Below are positions 54,476 to 63,726 of a DNA stretch of 64,000 bases, one piece after another (position 1 is the stretch's first letter; the number at the start of each line of letters is the position of its first letter). Source of the DNA: Allopusillimonas ginsengisoli (lineage in GTDB: Bacteria; Pseudomonadota; Gammaproteobacteria; Burkholderiales; Burkholderiaceae_B); the NCBI RefSeq assembly GCF_004153455.1, contig NZ_SDQE01000013.1, forward strand, positions 55,995 through 119,994, in the 5' to 3' direction. The notes beneath the pieces were generated by a model that saw only the letters and a list, made by a program, of their open reading frames with translations, ran no database searches and had not been told where the DNA came from. Both the position numbers and the translations under genes were made by a program.

Positions 54476-55695
54476 GCGTTCTGCTAGATGCCATACTCTT
54501 GCGAGCCGGCTACAACACCGCCGTTGTGTGTGCTGGCGCCGCAATGCTGGGCGCAGCGGCGGGGATAATCGGCAGCTTCATCCTGCTTCGCCACCGTTCG
54601 CTTGCCACCGACGCCGCCGGTCATGCCACCTTGCCAGGGCTCGCGCTAGCGTTCATCTTCATGGCGCTCACTTCGGGAGACGGGCGCTCACTGCCCGCGC
54701 TCATGACGGGCGGGGCCATCAGCGCCGGCCTCGGCCTGATGTGCATTCATGCTCTCTCTAGCCGTACCCGGTTACACGAAGATACTGCGATCGGCACCGT
54801 CCTGTCCGTTTTTTTCGGTGCAGGCGCCGTACTGCTCACCATCGTTCAAAACCTGCAAACAGGCCGGCAAGCCGGACTCAGCAACTATTTACTCGGGTCA
54901 GCAGCCGGAATGCTGCGCCACGAAGCTGAACTCATTGCCGCGCTTGCATTGTCCACGGCCGTCGTCGTGTGCATCTTGCATCGTGCATTGACCACGCTCA
55001 GTTTCGATAAAACATTTGCTCACATGCAAGGTTTACCTGTAGGCCTGCTCGAGTTCATCCTGACCGCTCTGCTGCTCACGCTCGTCGTCACCAGTCTCAA
55101 GATTGTGGGCCTGGTCCTAAGCGTTGCCCTGGGCATCACTCCCGCCGTATCAGCCCGCTTCTGGACCAATCGCTTACACGTCATGGTGCCCATCGCCGCA
55201 ATTATCGGCGCGGCAGGCGGCTACACCGGCGCGGCCATCTCGGCCATCACGCCCCAACTGCCCACTGGCGCGGTCATCGTGCTCGTCCTGTTTATGCTGT
55301 TCCTGCTGTCACTGCTGCTTGCGCCCGCGCGTGGGTTGTTGGCAACGGCCCTGCGCCATCAGGCCTACCGCCGCCGCGTTCACAAGCGTCAGGGCCTGCT
55401 CGCCCTGTTTCATGGCGAACCTGTTTACGATGGCCTCACGCTACGCTTGATGCGCCGGGCAGGCTGGATAAGACGCGATGCGGTTCCGACACCTGCCGGC
55501 TACGAGGCGGCTCACGCAGCATGGCAAGAAGAAGCGCTCTGGAACCTGTATCTGTCACATTACCCTGGTGATGCTGCAGCGCTTGAACATCATCGTGTCA
55601 TGCCCATATCGAAAGTTCTTTCGCCCGATGCGCTCGCAGAGCTCGAGCGCACGCTGCAGGACTCTTCTCCAAAATCATTGGGCGCCGCAACATGA
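54472..55695 (+). CDS. Metal ABC transporter permease with C-terminal DtxR/MntR-like domain, TroC-like
   Basis: A 407-residue protein. Residues 1 to about 280 are the cluster 9 permease ([26 protein letters not shown], then [21 protein letters not shown]). After the last helix a cytoplasmic extension of about 120 residues follows: a winged-helix-like part ([30 protein letters not shown]) and a segment resembling the dimer domain of DtxR/MntR repressors ([40 protein letters not shown]). The same extension occurs in other TroC-type permeases and may sense metal on the inside. Confidence 0.88.
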   Translation: MSVLLDAILLRAGYNTAVVCAGAAMLGAAAGIIGSFILLRHRSLATDAAGHATLPGLALAFIFMALTSGDGRSLPALMTGGAISAGLGLMCIHALSSRTRLHEDTAIGTVLSVFFGAGAVLLTIVQNLQTGRQAGLSNYLLGSAAGMLRHEAELIAALALSTAVVVCILHRALTTLSFDKTFAHMQGLPVGLLEFILTALLLTLVVTSLKIVGLVLSVALGITPAVSARFWTNRLHVMVPIAAIIGAAGGYTGAAISAITPQLPTGAVIVLVLFMLFLLSLLLAPARGLLATALRHQAYRRRVHKRQGLLALFHGEPVYDGLTLRLMRRAGWIRRDAVPTPAGYEAAHAAWQEEALWNLYLSHYPGDAAALEHHRVMPISKVLSPDALAELERTLQDSSPKSLGAAT

Positions 55696-56603
55696 CCACT
55701 GAATTCATTCAAATTAGTCTGGCTCCGCTAATCATTGCCTTGCTTGCTGGCCTGGCCTGCGCTCTTCCGGGCAACTTCCTCGTACTCAGGCGCCAGAGCC
55801 TGATTGGCGATGCCATCAGCCATGTCGTGCTGCTGGGTGTGGTTGGCGCATTTGTAATAACGGGTTCATTGGCCAACGGGCCCATGCTGGCGGGCGCGGC
55901 CTGCTCGGCCCTGCTCGCCGTGGGGTTGATCGAAGCCATACAGCGACTTGGCCGAATCGAACCCGGAGCGGCCATGGGCGTTGTCTTTACCGCCATGTTC
56001 GCGCTGGCGGTCCTCTGGTTGGAGCAATCTCACAGTAGCTCCGTGCATCTTGACGTAGAGCATGTCCTGTTCGGCAATCTGGAAAGCCTGCTCTGGCTGG
56101 ATGCCACCGGCTGGGCTTCGCTGCTTGATCCAGCTGCCTTGAGCAAGCTGCCGCCCGCAGTGCATAGGCTGGCGTGGGCCACCACAACGATCGCGACGCT
56201 CGCCGTCCTGTTCTGGCGTCCACTGGCAGCCAGCACCTTCGACCCTGGGTTTGCAGCCAGCACTGGCGCCAGGCCACGGCTGGTCAGTACAGGCCTGTTG
56301 GCTGTCGTCGCGATCGCCACGGTATCAGCCTTTTTGGCTGTCGGCGCCATCATTGTGGTTGCCATGCTCATCTGCCCAGCCGCAACGGCAAGGCTGATCA
56401 CCAACCGGCTTGCCGCCCAAGTTGCCTGGAGCCTGGCGCTCAGCGCGATCGCCACCACGGGGGGCTACACCCTTGCCGCCTGCGGCCCTCACTGGCTGGG
56501 GCAAAACTTCAGCGTCAGCGCTGCAGGCATGATCGCTGCCACCAGCGGCCTGCTCCTGCTCGTTGCTGCCGTTTTCGGCCCTTGCCGCAAAAGCGTGTCC
56601 TGA
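55692..56603 (+). CDS. Metal ABC transporter permease, TroD-like
   Basis: A 303-residue permease with about eight helices: [26 protein letters not shown], then [28 protein letters not shown]. It is the second membrane subunit of the importer and overlaps the upstream gene by four bases. It ends the operon; no extension is present in this copy. Confidence 0.88.
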   Translation: MTTEFIQISLAPLIIALLAGLACALPGNFLVLRRQSLIGDAISHVVLLGVVGAFVITGSLANGPMLAGAACSALLAVGLIEAIQRLGRIEPGAAMGVVFTAMFALAVLWLEQSHSSSVHLDVEHVLFGNLESLLWLDATGWASLLDPAALSKLPPAVHRLAWATTTIATLAVLFWRPLAASTFDPGFAASTGARPRLVSTGLLAVVAIATVSAFLAVGAIIVVAMLICPAATARLITNRLAAQVAWSLALSAIATTGGYTLAACGPHWLGQNFSVSAAGMIAATSGLLLLVAAVFGPCRKSVS

Positions 56604-56710
56604 CCCAGCCTCCCATCAAAATAAAGGTAAGCGGGGTGATAAAATCCCCGGCTGTCTCTTGCCTGCGGCCAAAGCACAGACTGTCCCGCGCCTTCGCAAA
56701 GGCCTGCAAC

Positions 56711-56765
56711 GCTCCCCCTGGCTTGTAAATTTCCCCATCGTTGGGGGAGCAGAGAGATATTTTTT
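56711..56765 (+). terminator. Leader hairpin before sstT, possible terminator or attenuator
   Basis: GCTCCCCC (56711-56718) pairs with GGGGGAGC (56743-56750) across a 24-base loop; a run of six T (56760-56765) follows ten bases later. It lies between the metal importer and sstT, so it could end the first operon or regulate sstT. Confidence 0.35.
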
Positions 56766-56799
56766 CACGCAAGGCACACGCCCGCAGCCGGAGTTCTCA

Positions 56800-58035
56800 A
56801 TGCATCAAACAGGTACGCAAAACCCTGTCATCCAGTTCATCAAACACGGCAGCCTTGTGCTGCAGATACTGATCGGCCTGATCGCCGGTACGCTCGTTGC
56901 TGTCCTGTTTCCTGGCCTGGCGACCAACGTCGCACTTCTGGGCGACCTCTTTATCGGCGCGCTCAAATCAGTCGCCCCCATACTGGTATTTGTACTGGTA
57001 ACCGCGTCAATTGCCAATCACAAGCGGGGGCAGAAAACCAGGATGGGCGCTATCTTGTTTCTGTACCTTATTGGCACCTTCCTGGCTGCCCTAGTGGCGG
57101 TGATCGCCAGTTTCGCGTTTCCGCTCACCATTACGCTAAAGCAAACGTCGGAAACCCTGAATCCACCCGGTGGCGTGGCAGAGGTACTCAGCACCTTGCT
57201 AGGCAATATTGTCGACAACCCTATCACCGCTTTGGGCAACGCGAACTACATGGGCATCCTCGCCTGGGCGGTTGGGCTGGGACTCGCCCTGCGCCATGCT
57301 CACGGCGCATCCAAGACATTCATGGGAGATATCTCTCAAGCACTCTCGCTGATTGTTCGGGCCGTCATACGCCTGGCCCCATTGGGCATTTTCGGGTTGG
57401 TCGCAGCCACCGTCGCGGAAACCGGCTTCGATGCTCTACTCGGCTACGCCCATCTTCTGGCAGTGTTGCTCGGCAGCATGCTGTTCGTCGCGCTGGTCGT
57501 CAACCCCCTCATTGTTTTCGTCAAAATCCGCCACAATCCGTATCCTCTGGTGTTTACCTGCTTGCGCGAAAGCGGCATTACCGCGTTTTTCACGCGCAGT
57601 TCAGCTGCCAACATTCCCGTGAATCTCGCGCTGTGTAAAAAGCTTGGGCTGCCTGAAGACACTTATTCGGTATCCATTCCCTTGGGCGCCACCATCAATA
57701 TGGCAGGCGCCGCCGTCACCATCACCGTTCTCACGCTCGCGGCAGTCAACACACTGGGCATACAAGTCGATGTGCCAACGGCACTATTGCTCAGTCTACT
57801 TGCATCAGTATGCGCCTGCGGCGCATCAGGCGTCGCGGGCGGCTCTCTGCTACTGATCCCGCTCGCCTGCAGTTTGTTCGGCATCCCGGACAGTCTGGCG
57901 ATGCAGGTGGTGGGCGTGGGCTTTATCATTGGCGTACTGCAAGACTCCACTGAAACCGCGCTCAACTCATCCACCGATGTACTGTTCACAGCCGCCGGCA
58001 GTTACTCAGATCGAACCGTCCCGATTCAGGACTAG
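56800..58035 (+). CDS. sstT: Serine/threonine:sodium symporter SstT
   Basis: A 411-residue DAACS-family transporter with about eight helices and two re-entrant loops. Hallmarks are [25 protein letters not shown] at the N-terminus, the Ser-rich hairpin [24 protein letters not shown] and the sodium site motif [26 protein letters not shown]. It imports L-serine and L-threonine with sodium. The ATG at 56800 follows GGAG by seven bases; the longer upstream frame is not family sequence. Confidence 0.9.
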   Translation: MHQTGTQNPVIQFIKHGSLVLQILIGLIAGTLVAVLFPGLATNVALLGDLFIGALKSVAPILVFVLVTASIANHKRGQKTRMGAILFLYLIGTFLAALVAVIASFAFPLTITLKQTSETLNPPGGVAEVLSTLLGNIVDNPITALGNANYMGILAWAVGLGLALRHAHGASKTFMGDISQALSLIVRAVIRLAPLGIFGLVAATVAETGFDALLGYAHLLAVLLGSMLFVALVVNPLIVFVKIRHNPYPLVFTCLRESGITAFFTRSSAANIPVNLALCKKLGLPEDTYSVSIPLGATINMAGAAVTITVLTLAAVNTLGIQVDVPTALLLSLLASVCACGASGVAGGSLLLIPLACSLFGIPDSLAMQVVGVGFIIGVLQDSTETALNSSTDVLFTAAGSYSDRTVPIQD

Positions 58036-58117
58036 CACTCCAGATTCACAGTGCCAGACGCGCGCCAGCGCGGTTTAAATACGTACAATGTGTGCATTCA
58101 CGATGCCGGATATCAAT

Positions 58118-59329
58118 ATGCCTATTATCGGAACTCCACTCTCCCCTTCAGCGACCCGTGTCATGCTGCTGGGCTCGGGCGAACTCGGCAAAGAAGTCAT
58201 GATTGCCCTACAGCGCCTCGGCGTGGAAACAATCGCCGTCGACCGCTACGATCACGCGCCGGGCCATCAGGTCGCCCACCATGCCCACACGATCGACATG
58301 AGCGACCCTGAGCAGTTGCGCGCGCTGATCGAATCCGAAAGGCCCGACATTGTCGTACCCGAGATCGAAGCCATCGCCACGGCTACGCTGGAAAGCCTGG
58401 AGGCCCAAGGCCTTGTGCGCGTTATTCCTACTGCCCGCGCAGCCAGACTGACCATGGATCGCGAAGGCATACGCAGACTGGCGGCCGAAACCCTTGGCGT
58501 GCCTACAAGCCCCTATTGCTTCTGCGAGTCGCCGGACGCATTACGCAGCGCAATCGATGATGGCATAGGCTACCCTTGCATTATCAAACCAGTCATGAGC
58601 AGCTCGGGCAAGGGTCAAAGCAAACTCAATGGCCCTGAAGACCTGCAACAGGCCTGGGATTACGCGATGGCAGGTGGCCGGGTAAGCCATGGAAGAGTAA
58701 TTGTCGAAGGCTTTGTCGATTTTGACTATGAAATTACACTCCTTACCGTGCGAGCCCTTGACGCCGATGGCAATGCCCAGACCCATTTTTGCGAGCCTAT
58801 CGGACACGCTCAAGTCGCGGGAGATTATGTAGAAAGCTGGCAACCCCAAGCAATGAACCCGGAAGCCCTGCGCAAGGCGCAACACATCGCACAAGCCGTC
58901 ACTCAGGATTTGGGTGGGCTGGGTGTATTTGGCGTAGAGTTCTTCATCAGGGGCGAGGAGGTTTGGTTCAGCGAGGTAAGCCCGCGCCCGCATGATACTG
59001 GCCTGGTAACCATGATCAGTCAGTGGCAAAGTGAATTTGAACTGCACGCGCGTGCCATCTTGGGCCTACCTGTCAGCACTGCCTTGCGGGCTGCCGGCGC
59101 CAGTGCGGTGATTTACGGTGGCGTCGATGCCAAGGACGTCGTTTTCGAGGGTGTAGGGGATGCGCTGGGTGTGCCTCAAACTGAACTGCGTTTGTTTGGC
59201 AAACCCGAAAGCTATGTACGCCGCCGAATGGGCGTCGCGCTAGCCTACGACGATACGGTTGACGCAGCCAGAGCGCGCGCGCAACGAGCTGCCAGCAGCA
59301 TAAAAATAAAACCGGCGGCCAGCCTATAA
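58118..59329 (+). CDS. purT: Formate-dependent phosphoribosylglycinamide formyltransferase
   Basis: A 403-residue ATP-grasp enzyme. The N-terminus [51 protein letters not shown] matches PurT. Next come [22 protein letters not shown] (the ATP-grasp loop), [28 protein letters not shown] (metal and ATP ligands) and the C-terminal [13 protein letters not shown]. It formylates GAR with formate and ATP, giving a folate-free route to purines. The ATG at 58118 aligns with the usual start; upstream ATGs at 58088 and 58103 would add 5-10 residues. Confidence 0.92.
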   Translation: MPIIGTPLSPSATRVMLLGSGELGKEVMIALQRLGVETIAVDRYDHAPGHQVAHHAHTIDMSDPEQLRALIESERPDIVVPEIEAIATATLESLEAQGLVRVIPTARAARLTMDREGIRRLAAETLGVPTSPYCFCESPDALRSAIDDGIGYPCIIKPVMSSSGKGQSKLNGPEDLQQAWDYAMAGGRVSHGRVIVEGFVDFDYEITLLTVRALDADGNAQTHFCEPIGHAQVAGDYVESWQPQAMNPEALRKAQHIAQAVTQDLGGLGVFGVEFFIRGEEVWFSEVSPRPHDTGLVTMISQWQSEFELHARAILGLPVSTALRAAGASAVIYGGVDAKDVVFEGVGDALGVPQTELRLFGKPESYVRRRMGVALAYDDTVDAARARAQRAASSIKIKPAASL

Positions 59330-59338
59330 CTGCTGGCA

Positions 59339-60013
59339 TTACAAGGGGTGCTGGGCGGCCCGCACTGCGTCCAACGCGTCTGGGTGATCTACCAATACAC
59401 ACTGCTTACCTGTCCGCTTGCAGTGATCGCGCACCCGCCAGAAAGCATCATGGCTGACGCAACCCGTTTGGCAAATGACCAAATCAGCCACCGCCAGACT
59501 GGCTTCAAGCACAGCCTGGTCAGTGCCATCGTGCTGCATAAAACGCCCGCCCACTGTTTCTATCGCCGCACGGGCTGCGCCTGTCGCGGCTTGATCTCCT
59601 CCCACGCATAAAACAGCCCGCGCTTTGTTCACTGGCACAACGGAAGGCTTGGCCGCCGGAATACTGCGCCGGGCAACGACCGGCATCTGGGGCCATAACA
59701 ATGCATTGCGCTCGCGCAACAGGGCCTGTATGCGCGCGGCAAGCTGTTCGATATGCCTTGCCAGCACAAAACGCTTGGGCAGGTCTGGGTGGGCATCCAT
59801 CAGACGGGCGTGATCCTCGCGCTGCCAAGCCAGTGCCGTATCACGAAGCATCACTTCCGCACGCAACTGCATGACTTGGGTTTCGAGTGCGTTAATGTGA
59901 GCAACCTGCTTAGCCAACGCCTGACTGCATCGCTGCTGCACCCGTCCATACTCTGCCAACAGCACCTGATGCTCACGGCACAGGCTGTTCTCATCACCGG
60001 ATGTCATGACCAT
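59339..60013 (-). CDS. DUF2325 domain-containing protein
   Basis: A 224-residue protein. Residues about 20-110 are a coiled-coil-like helical region (LAKQVAHINALETQVMQLRAEVMLRD). The C-terminal DUF2325 domain has KARAVLCVGGDQAATGAARAAIETVGGRFMQHDGTDQ and ADLVICQTGCVSHDAFWRVRDHCKRTGKQCVLVDH, a Rossmann-like fold with two Cys. The function of DUF2325 is not established. A strong Fur-like box lies 73 bases upstream. The ATG at 60013 or the one at 60007 may be used. It is convergent with purT. Confidence 0.8.
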   Translation of the reverse strand: MVMTSGDENSLCREHQVLLAEYGRVQQRCSQALAKQVAHINALETQVMQLRAEVMLRDTALAWQREDHARLMDAHPDLPKRFVLARHIEQLAARIQALLRERNALLWPQMPVVARRSIPAAKPSVVPVNKARAVLCVGGDQAATGAARAAIETVGGRFMQHDGTDQAVLEASLAVADLVICQTGCVSHDAFWRVRDHCKRTGKQCVLVDHPDALDAVRAAQHPL

Positions 60014-60085
60014 GGGGCGCCTACCTCGCTATTGAGTGCCTACTGGAGGCTATATATTGCATGTGCCGCCAATAGTATCAAATTA

Positions 60086-60104
60086 ATAAATGAGAATCAT
60101 TACA
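60086..60104 (-). promoter_or_regulatory. Strong Fur-like box before the DUF2325 gene
   Basis: ATAAATGAGAATCATTACA contains AATGAGAATCATT, the core of the classical Fur consensus without mismatch. It lies 73 bases before the start of the DUF2325 gene. Nothing is transcribed rightward from the site for more than 2 kb, so the DUF2325 gene is the likely target. Confidence 0.65.
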
Positions 60105-60220
60105 ACCTTATAGCACTGTGGTGTGTAGTCCAGGCGAACAACCAGTCTATTGACATGGACAATACCAGCCACAGTCAGCGCGCCGCACTTTAAGCCATCT
60201 GGTGAAGATGAACCGTCCCC

Positions 60221-60637
60221 CTATTCTTCCCAGGCAGGATTCCATACCGCTTCCCACACATGGCCGTCAGGATCCTGAAAATAACCGGCATACCCGCCCC
60301 AGAAGGTTTCATGCGCTGGCTTGATGATCGCCGCTCCGGCGTTTTCCGCCAAGTGCATGATCTCATCGACTTCAACCTTTGAAGATACGTTATGCCCGAA
60401 CGTCATTTCGGTTGCGCTCGGAGAATTAAGCGGCAGCCCAGTGTCGTGTGCAATGCTTGAACGCGGCCATAGCGCCAAGCGCAGATCCGGCTGCATATCG
60501 ATGAAGGCCACGGCGCCGTGTTCAAACTCTTTGCCGATAATTCCTTCGGTTTTGAAACCAAGGCCATCCCGGTAGAAGCTCAGCGATCTGTCGAGGTCAT
60601 CAACGCCGATGGTGATCACAGTAATCCTCGGCTGCAT
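60221..60637 (-). CDS. VOC (glyoxalase/bleomycin resistance) family protein
   Basis: A 138-residue protein of the vicinal-oxygen-chelate fold: ITVITIGVDDLDRSLSFYRDGLGF at the N-terminus and GGYAGYFQDPDGHVWEAVWNP at the C-terminus, with metal ligands of the glyoxalase type. The substrate is unknown. It lies alone between the DUF2325 gene and the SDR remnant. Confidence 0.85.
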   Translation of the reverse strand: MQPRITVITIGVDDLDRSLSFYRDGLGFKTEGIIGKEFEHGAVAFIDMQPDLRLALWPRSSIAHDTGLPLNSPSATEMTFGHNVSSKVEVDEIMHLAENAGAAIIKPAHETFWGGYAGYFQDPDGHVWEAVWNPAWEE

Positions 60638-60738
60638 TCCTCGCCTCCTTGCTTGGCATGAGTCCTTAAATGTCGTGTCCCGTGTGCCGGGGATAAGCCG
60701 AATTCTGCATCATAAACAATGAAATGTTTGGCCCCCCG

Positions 60739-61084
60739 TCAAACTGGGAAATCAGTCGCCTCGGAAGCCGCACGCCAGATATCCAGATCCTTACGCACCT
60801 CCTGCATCTTCTGCTCGGCAAGCGCATTGGCGATTTTCCCGGCAAACAGATGGACAGGGGCCTTTACAGCGGCTGCCGCTTGAAGTATTAATTCGGCCAC
60901 CTTTTCAGGGTCACCAGCCTGCTTGCCATCCAGCTCGTTAAGATGAAGATCCAGAGAGGCTTGTGCATCCACGTAATCCGCAATTGACCGTTGGGCAACC
61001 ACAAGACTGTCCTTGAACAGAAAACCTGCCACGAGCGGCACCTGTGATGAACCAGACATTTTCAGTTTTGGTGTGTTGTTGCAT
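60739..61084 (-). pseudogene. SDR oxidoreductase remnant with internal deletion
   Basis: From the ATG at 61084 the frame reads MQQHTKTENVWFITGAARG, the start of an SDR with its TGAARG nucleotide loop, and then leaves frame (stop at 60938). The C-terminal third of an SDR continues in another frame: RSIADYVDAQASLDLHLNELDGKQAGDPEKVAELILQAAAA to SEATDFPV. About 130 middle residues, including Ser/Tyr/Lys of the active site, are missing. It is a dead copy of a protein unlike the intact SDR next to it. A stable fragment from 61059 to 60739 could still be translated but would not be an enzyme. Confidence 0.8.
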
Positions 61085-61187
61085 GGGATGATATTCCTCT
61101 AGGTTATTTGATCTACTCAACAGCAAGGCCCACGCAGCGATCGGCCATGCCTACGGCAACGACCATATAGCTGGCTTAGCTGGATGT

Positions 61188-61955
61188 TCAGTAAGGGCTG
61201 GCTGTAGGACGCACAATGATTTCGCTGACATCCACGCTGTTCTGTTGGTCAATGGCATAGGCAATAGCCTGCGCGATTGCCTGTGGCTGCAGTGCAATAC
61301 GGCGAAATTCACGCATGGAATCACGGGCCGTTTCGTCAGTGATGTGATCGGCGAGCTCCGACTCGACCACTCCCGGACTGATGACTGTCACGCGAATACA
61401 ATCTGTTTCCTGCCGCAGTCCGTCAGATATAGCCCGTACTGCATATTTGCTGGCACAGTAAACCGAAGCCGTCGGAGAAACCGCATGCGCGCCGATGGAG
61501 GCGATATTGATGATCTGACCGTATTCCTGCGTCTGCATCACTGGCAACACCGAAGCAATACCATGTAGTACGCCCTTTATGTTTACATCAATTGTTTGAT
61601 TCCATTCTTCAATTTTCAGCGCCGCAAGAGGGGAAAGTGGCATGACGCCAGCATTGTTTATCAACACGTCGATTCTCCCGTATTTCTCCAAGGCGAAATC
61701 GACCATTCGCTGAAAATCCTGCAGTTGGGTTACGTCCAACGCAAGGGCATCTACCGCGGCATTCTGCTCTCGCAGCTCACTACACAGCTTTGAGAGGCGC
61801 TCAGTACGGCGTGCCCCAATAATCAGACGATGTCCCAATAGTGACAAATGTCGGGCAGTAGCCTCGCCAATACCGCTGCTGGCGCCGGTCAGCAAAATGA
61901 CTTTGGAGAAATTTAAGTTACAAGACTTCACGGGCAGATCCTCCGTAGCTTCCAT
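61188..61955 (-). CDS. SDR family oxidoreductase
   Basis: A 255-residue short-chain dehydrogenase with all motifs: TGASSGIGEATA, NNAGVM, Ser in INIASIGAHAVS and YCASKYA. The family close to this sequence is typically NADP-linked (GARR after the second strand). It is divergent from an AraC-type regulator with a 171-base spacer, a common pairing in which the regulator controls the SDR. The start at 61955 is provisional; the conserved fold begins about 15 residues later. Confidence 0.88.
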   Translation of the reverse strand: MEATEDLPVKSCNLNFSKVILLTGASSGIGEATARHLSLLGHRLIIGARRTERLSKLCSELREQNAAVDALALDVTQLQDFQRMVDFALEKYGRIDVLINNAGVMPLSPLAALKIEEWNQTIDVNIKGVLHGIASVLPVMQTQEYGQIINIASIGAHAVSPTASVYCASKYAVRAISDGLRQETDCIRVTVISPGVVESELADHITDETARDSMREFRRIALQPQAIAQAIAYAIDQQNSVDVSEIIVRPTASPY

Positions 61956-62126
61956 GCCAGTTACCGTATTGAATGGATTGAACAGAGTGAAAGCTTAGGC
62001 CGGTCAGGCGGGCGAGACTAGGTCGATATCTATTTCATCATTGCCTATTCCTATCGATAAACATTTTTTTAGCGTTCTGAGTGTGATAATCACTGCATGT
62101 TTATCTAATGAAAAATTCGGTTAGCC
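61956..62126. promoter_or_regulatory. Divergent promoter region between SDR and AraC-type gene
   Basis: 171 bases between the two divergent starts, AT-rich in 62030-62110. It must hold both promoters. No clear operator repeat was found by eye. Confidence 0.4.
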
Positions 62127-63071
62127 ATGTATGTTTCAGCGCCCGACCAGCAGGCAGAAATGATACGCCTGATTAAACAACTGGCTCCCCTTGAAGGACA
62201 TACCAGCACACTGCTGGATGGTGTTCGCCTGATGCGCGCGAATCAGCCTTTGGGGCGAACCCCGGTGCTGTATGAGCCAAGCATTGTGATTGTCTGCCAG
62301 GGCAGTAAGCGTGGTTACCTGAACGACAAGGTTTACCGCTATGATGCGCAGCATTATCTGGTGCTTTCGGTACCGTTGCCCTTCTCGACTGAAACCCATG
62401 CAAGTCCAGAAGAGCCGATGCTGGCAATTTCGGTGCGGCTGGATATGACAGCGATAGCCGACCTGATAATCGAGGTAGATCAGCAGGCAAGCAGCCCCAT
62501 TATGTCAGAGCCACTTGGCATAGTTTCAACCCCACTGGACAGCGCACTCTCTGATACGGCCTTGCGCCTGTTGAAAGTACTCATCTCTCCCATCGAAGCC
62601 AAAATACTGGGGCCGGGTATTGTCAGGGAGCTTTGTTTTCGCGTACTTAAAGGTGGCCAGGGAGGAGCGATACGTGCCGCCTTAGCCAGTCACGGCAGCT
62701 TTGGGCGGATCGCCCGTACGCTTAAGCGCATTCACGACGATTACTCACAGACTCTGGACGTAGGCTCGCTGGCACGCGAAGCAGGAATGGGTATTCCTAC
62801 GTTCCATGCCCACTTTAAAGTGGTAACCGGGACCTCTCCGATCCAGTACATAAAGTCTGTCCGCCTGCACCAGGCTCGTCTGCTCATGATTCGCGATAAC
62901 CTCACAGCGGCAGCCGCTGCGGCGAGAGTCGGCTATGAAAGCCCATCCCAGTTCAACAGGGAATTCAAACGTACTTTCGGGCGTAGCCCCGGAGAAGAGG
63001 CACGCGAAATGAAAACCGCCTTCGCCTTGTTGCCGGCGGCTCAGTTAGCAGGTATCGCATCCACGCACTGA
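62127..63071 (+). CDS. AraC family transcriptional regulator
   Basis: A 314-residue regulator. The N-terminal AraC_N-type (Cupin_6) ligand domain reads DGVRLMRANQPLGRTPVLYEPSIVIVCQGSKRGYL. The C-terminal double helix-turn-helix reads DVGSLAREAGMGIPTFHAHFKVVTGTSPIQYIKSVRLHQARLLM, then VGYESPSQFNREFKRTFGRSPGEE. It is divergent from the SDR gene and probably activates it in response to an aldehyde or similar ligand. Confidence 0.9.
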   Translation: MYVSAPDQQAEMIRLIKQLAPLEGHTSTLLDGVRLMRANQPLGRTPVLYEPSIVIVCQGSKRGYLNDKVYRYDAQHYLVLSVPLPFSTETHASPEEPMLAISVRLDMTAIADLIIEVDQQASSPIMSEPLGIVSTPLDSALSDTALRLLKVLISPIEAKILGPGIVRELCFRVLKGGQGGAIRAALASHGSFGRIARTLKRIHDDYSQTLDVGSLAREAGMGIPTFHAHFKVVTGTSPIQYIKSVRLHQARLLMIRDNLTAAAAAARVGYESPSQFNREFKRTFGRSPGEEAREMKTAFALLPAAQLAGIASTH

Positions 63072-63376
63072 ACCACACATACATTCGCACGACCTGAATG
63101 GCTTCTTCGGAGATGCATCTGCCGCCCGGTCAGCGAACCTCAGCGGCCCATGCCTGGGCATCAGCGCCGGCCGGGATGCGGAGTGGGGATGACTCGAAGA
63201 TGCTGATCGATACTTCTCAGTATCAGATGGAGAATACCGCACGACCTCCCAGAAATAGGGCCGCTCGAGGCCTGTCCTTACTCTCATTAATGTTACTATA
63301 TGTAATATATAACAACTAAATACGCTGAGATCAAAAATGGATGAGGCTTCACACTCTCGACGCAATTTGATGATTG
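63072..63376. other. Intergenic region left of the IS element
   Basis: 305 bases with no recognisable gene. A 73-codon frame (63098-63319) and a 106-codon minus frame have no family features. It may contain decayed sequence displaced by the insertion. Confidence 0.4.
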
Positions 63377-63459
63377 TGACCTGCCCCCGGAATATCCGTA
63401 CAGATCAAAACTAGAGGTAAAGTTGCTTCTCAGCGCCCCGAATGGGGCGAGGAGTAGCC

Positions 63460-63726
63460 ATGAAACGGTCAAGATTTACCGAAGAGCAGATTGCCTATGC
63501 GCTGCGATTGGCCGAGAGCGGTACGGCGGTGGTCGACGTGTGTCGGCAGCTTGGCGTGTCGGAGGCAACCTTCTACACATGGAAGAAGAAGTACGCCGAT
63601 TTTGGCGTAAGCGAGTTGCGCAAGCTCAAGCAGCTCGAAGACGAAAACGCACGCCTGCGACGTATCGTTGCCGACCTGACGCTGGATAAGCAGATCCTAC
63701 AGGAGGTGGTGCGAAAAAAAGTCTGA
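63460..63726 (+). CDS. IS3-family transposase OrfA
   Basis: An 88-residue helix-turn-helix protein with a leucine-zipper-like C-terminal half: RFTEEQIAYALRLAESGTAVVDVCRQLGVSEATFYTWKKKYADFGVSELRKLKQLEDENARLRRIVADLTLDKQILQEVVRKK. It binds the IS ends. The start at 63460 has GAGGAG upstream; the frame from 63442 is not needed. It ends just after the slippery A7 run. Confidence 0.9.
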   Translation: MKRSRFTEEQIAYALRLAESGTAVVDVCRQLGVSEATFYTWKKKYADFGVSELRKLKQLEDENARLRRIVADLTLDKQILQEVVRKKV

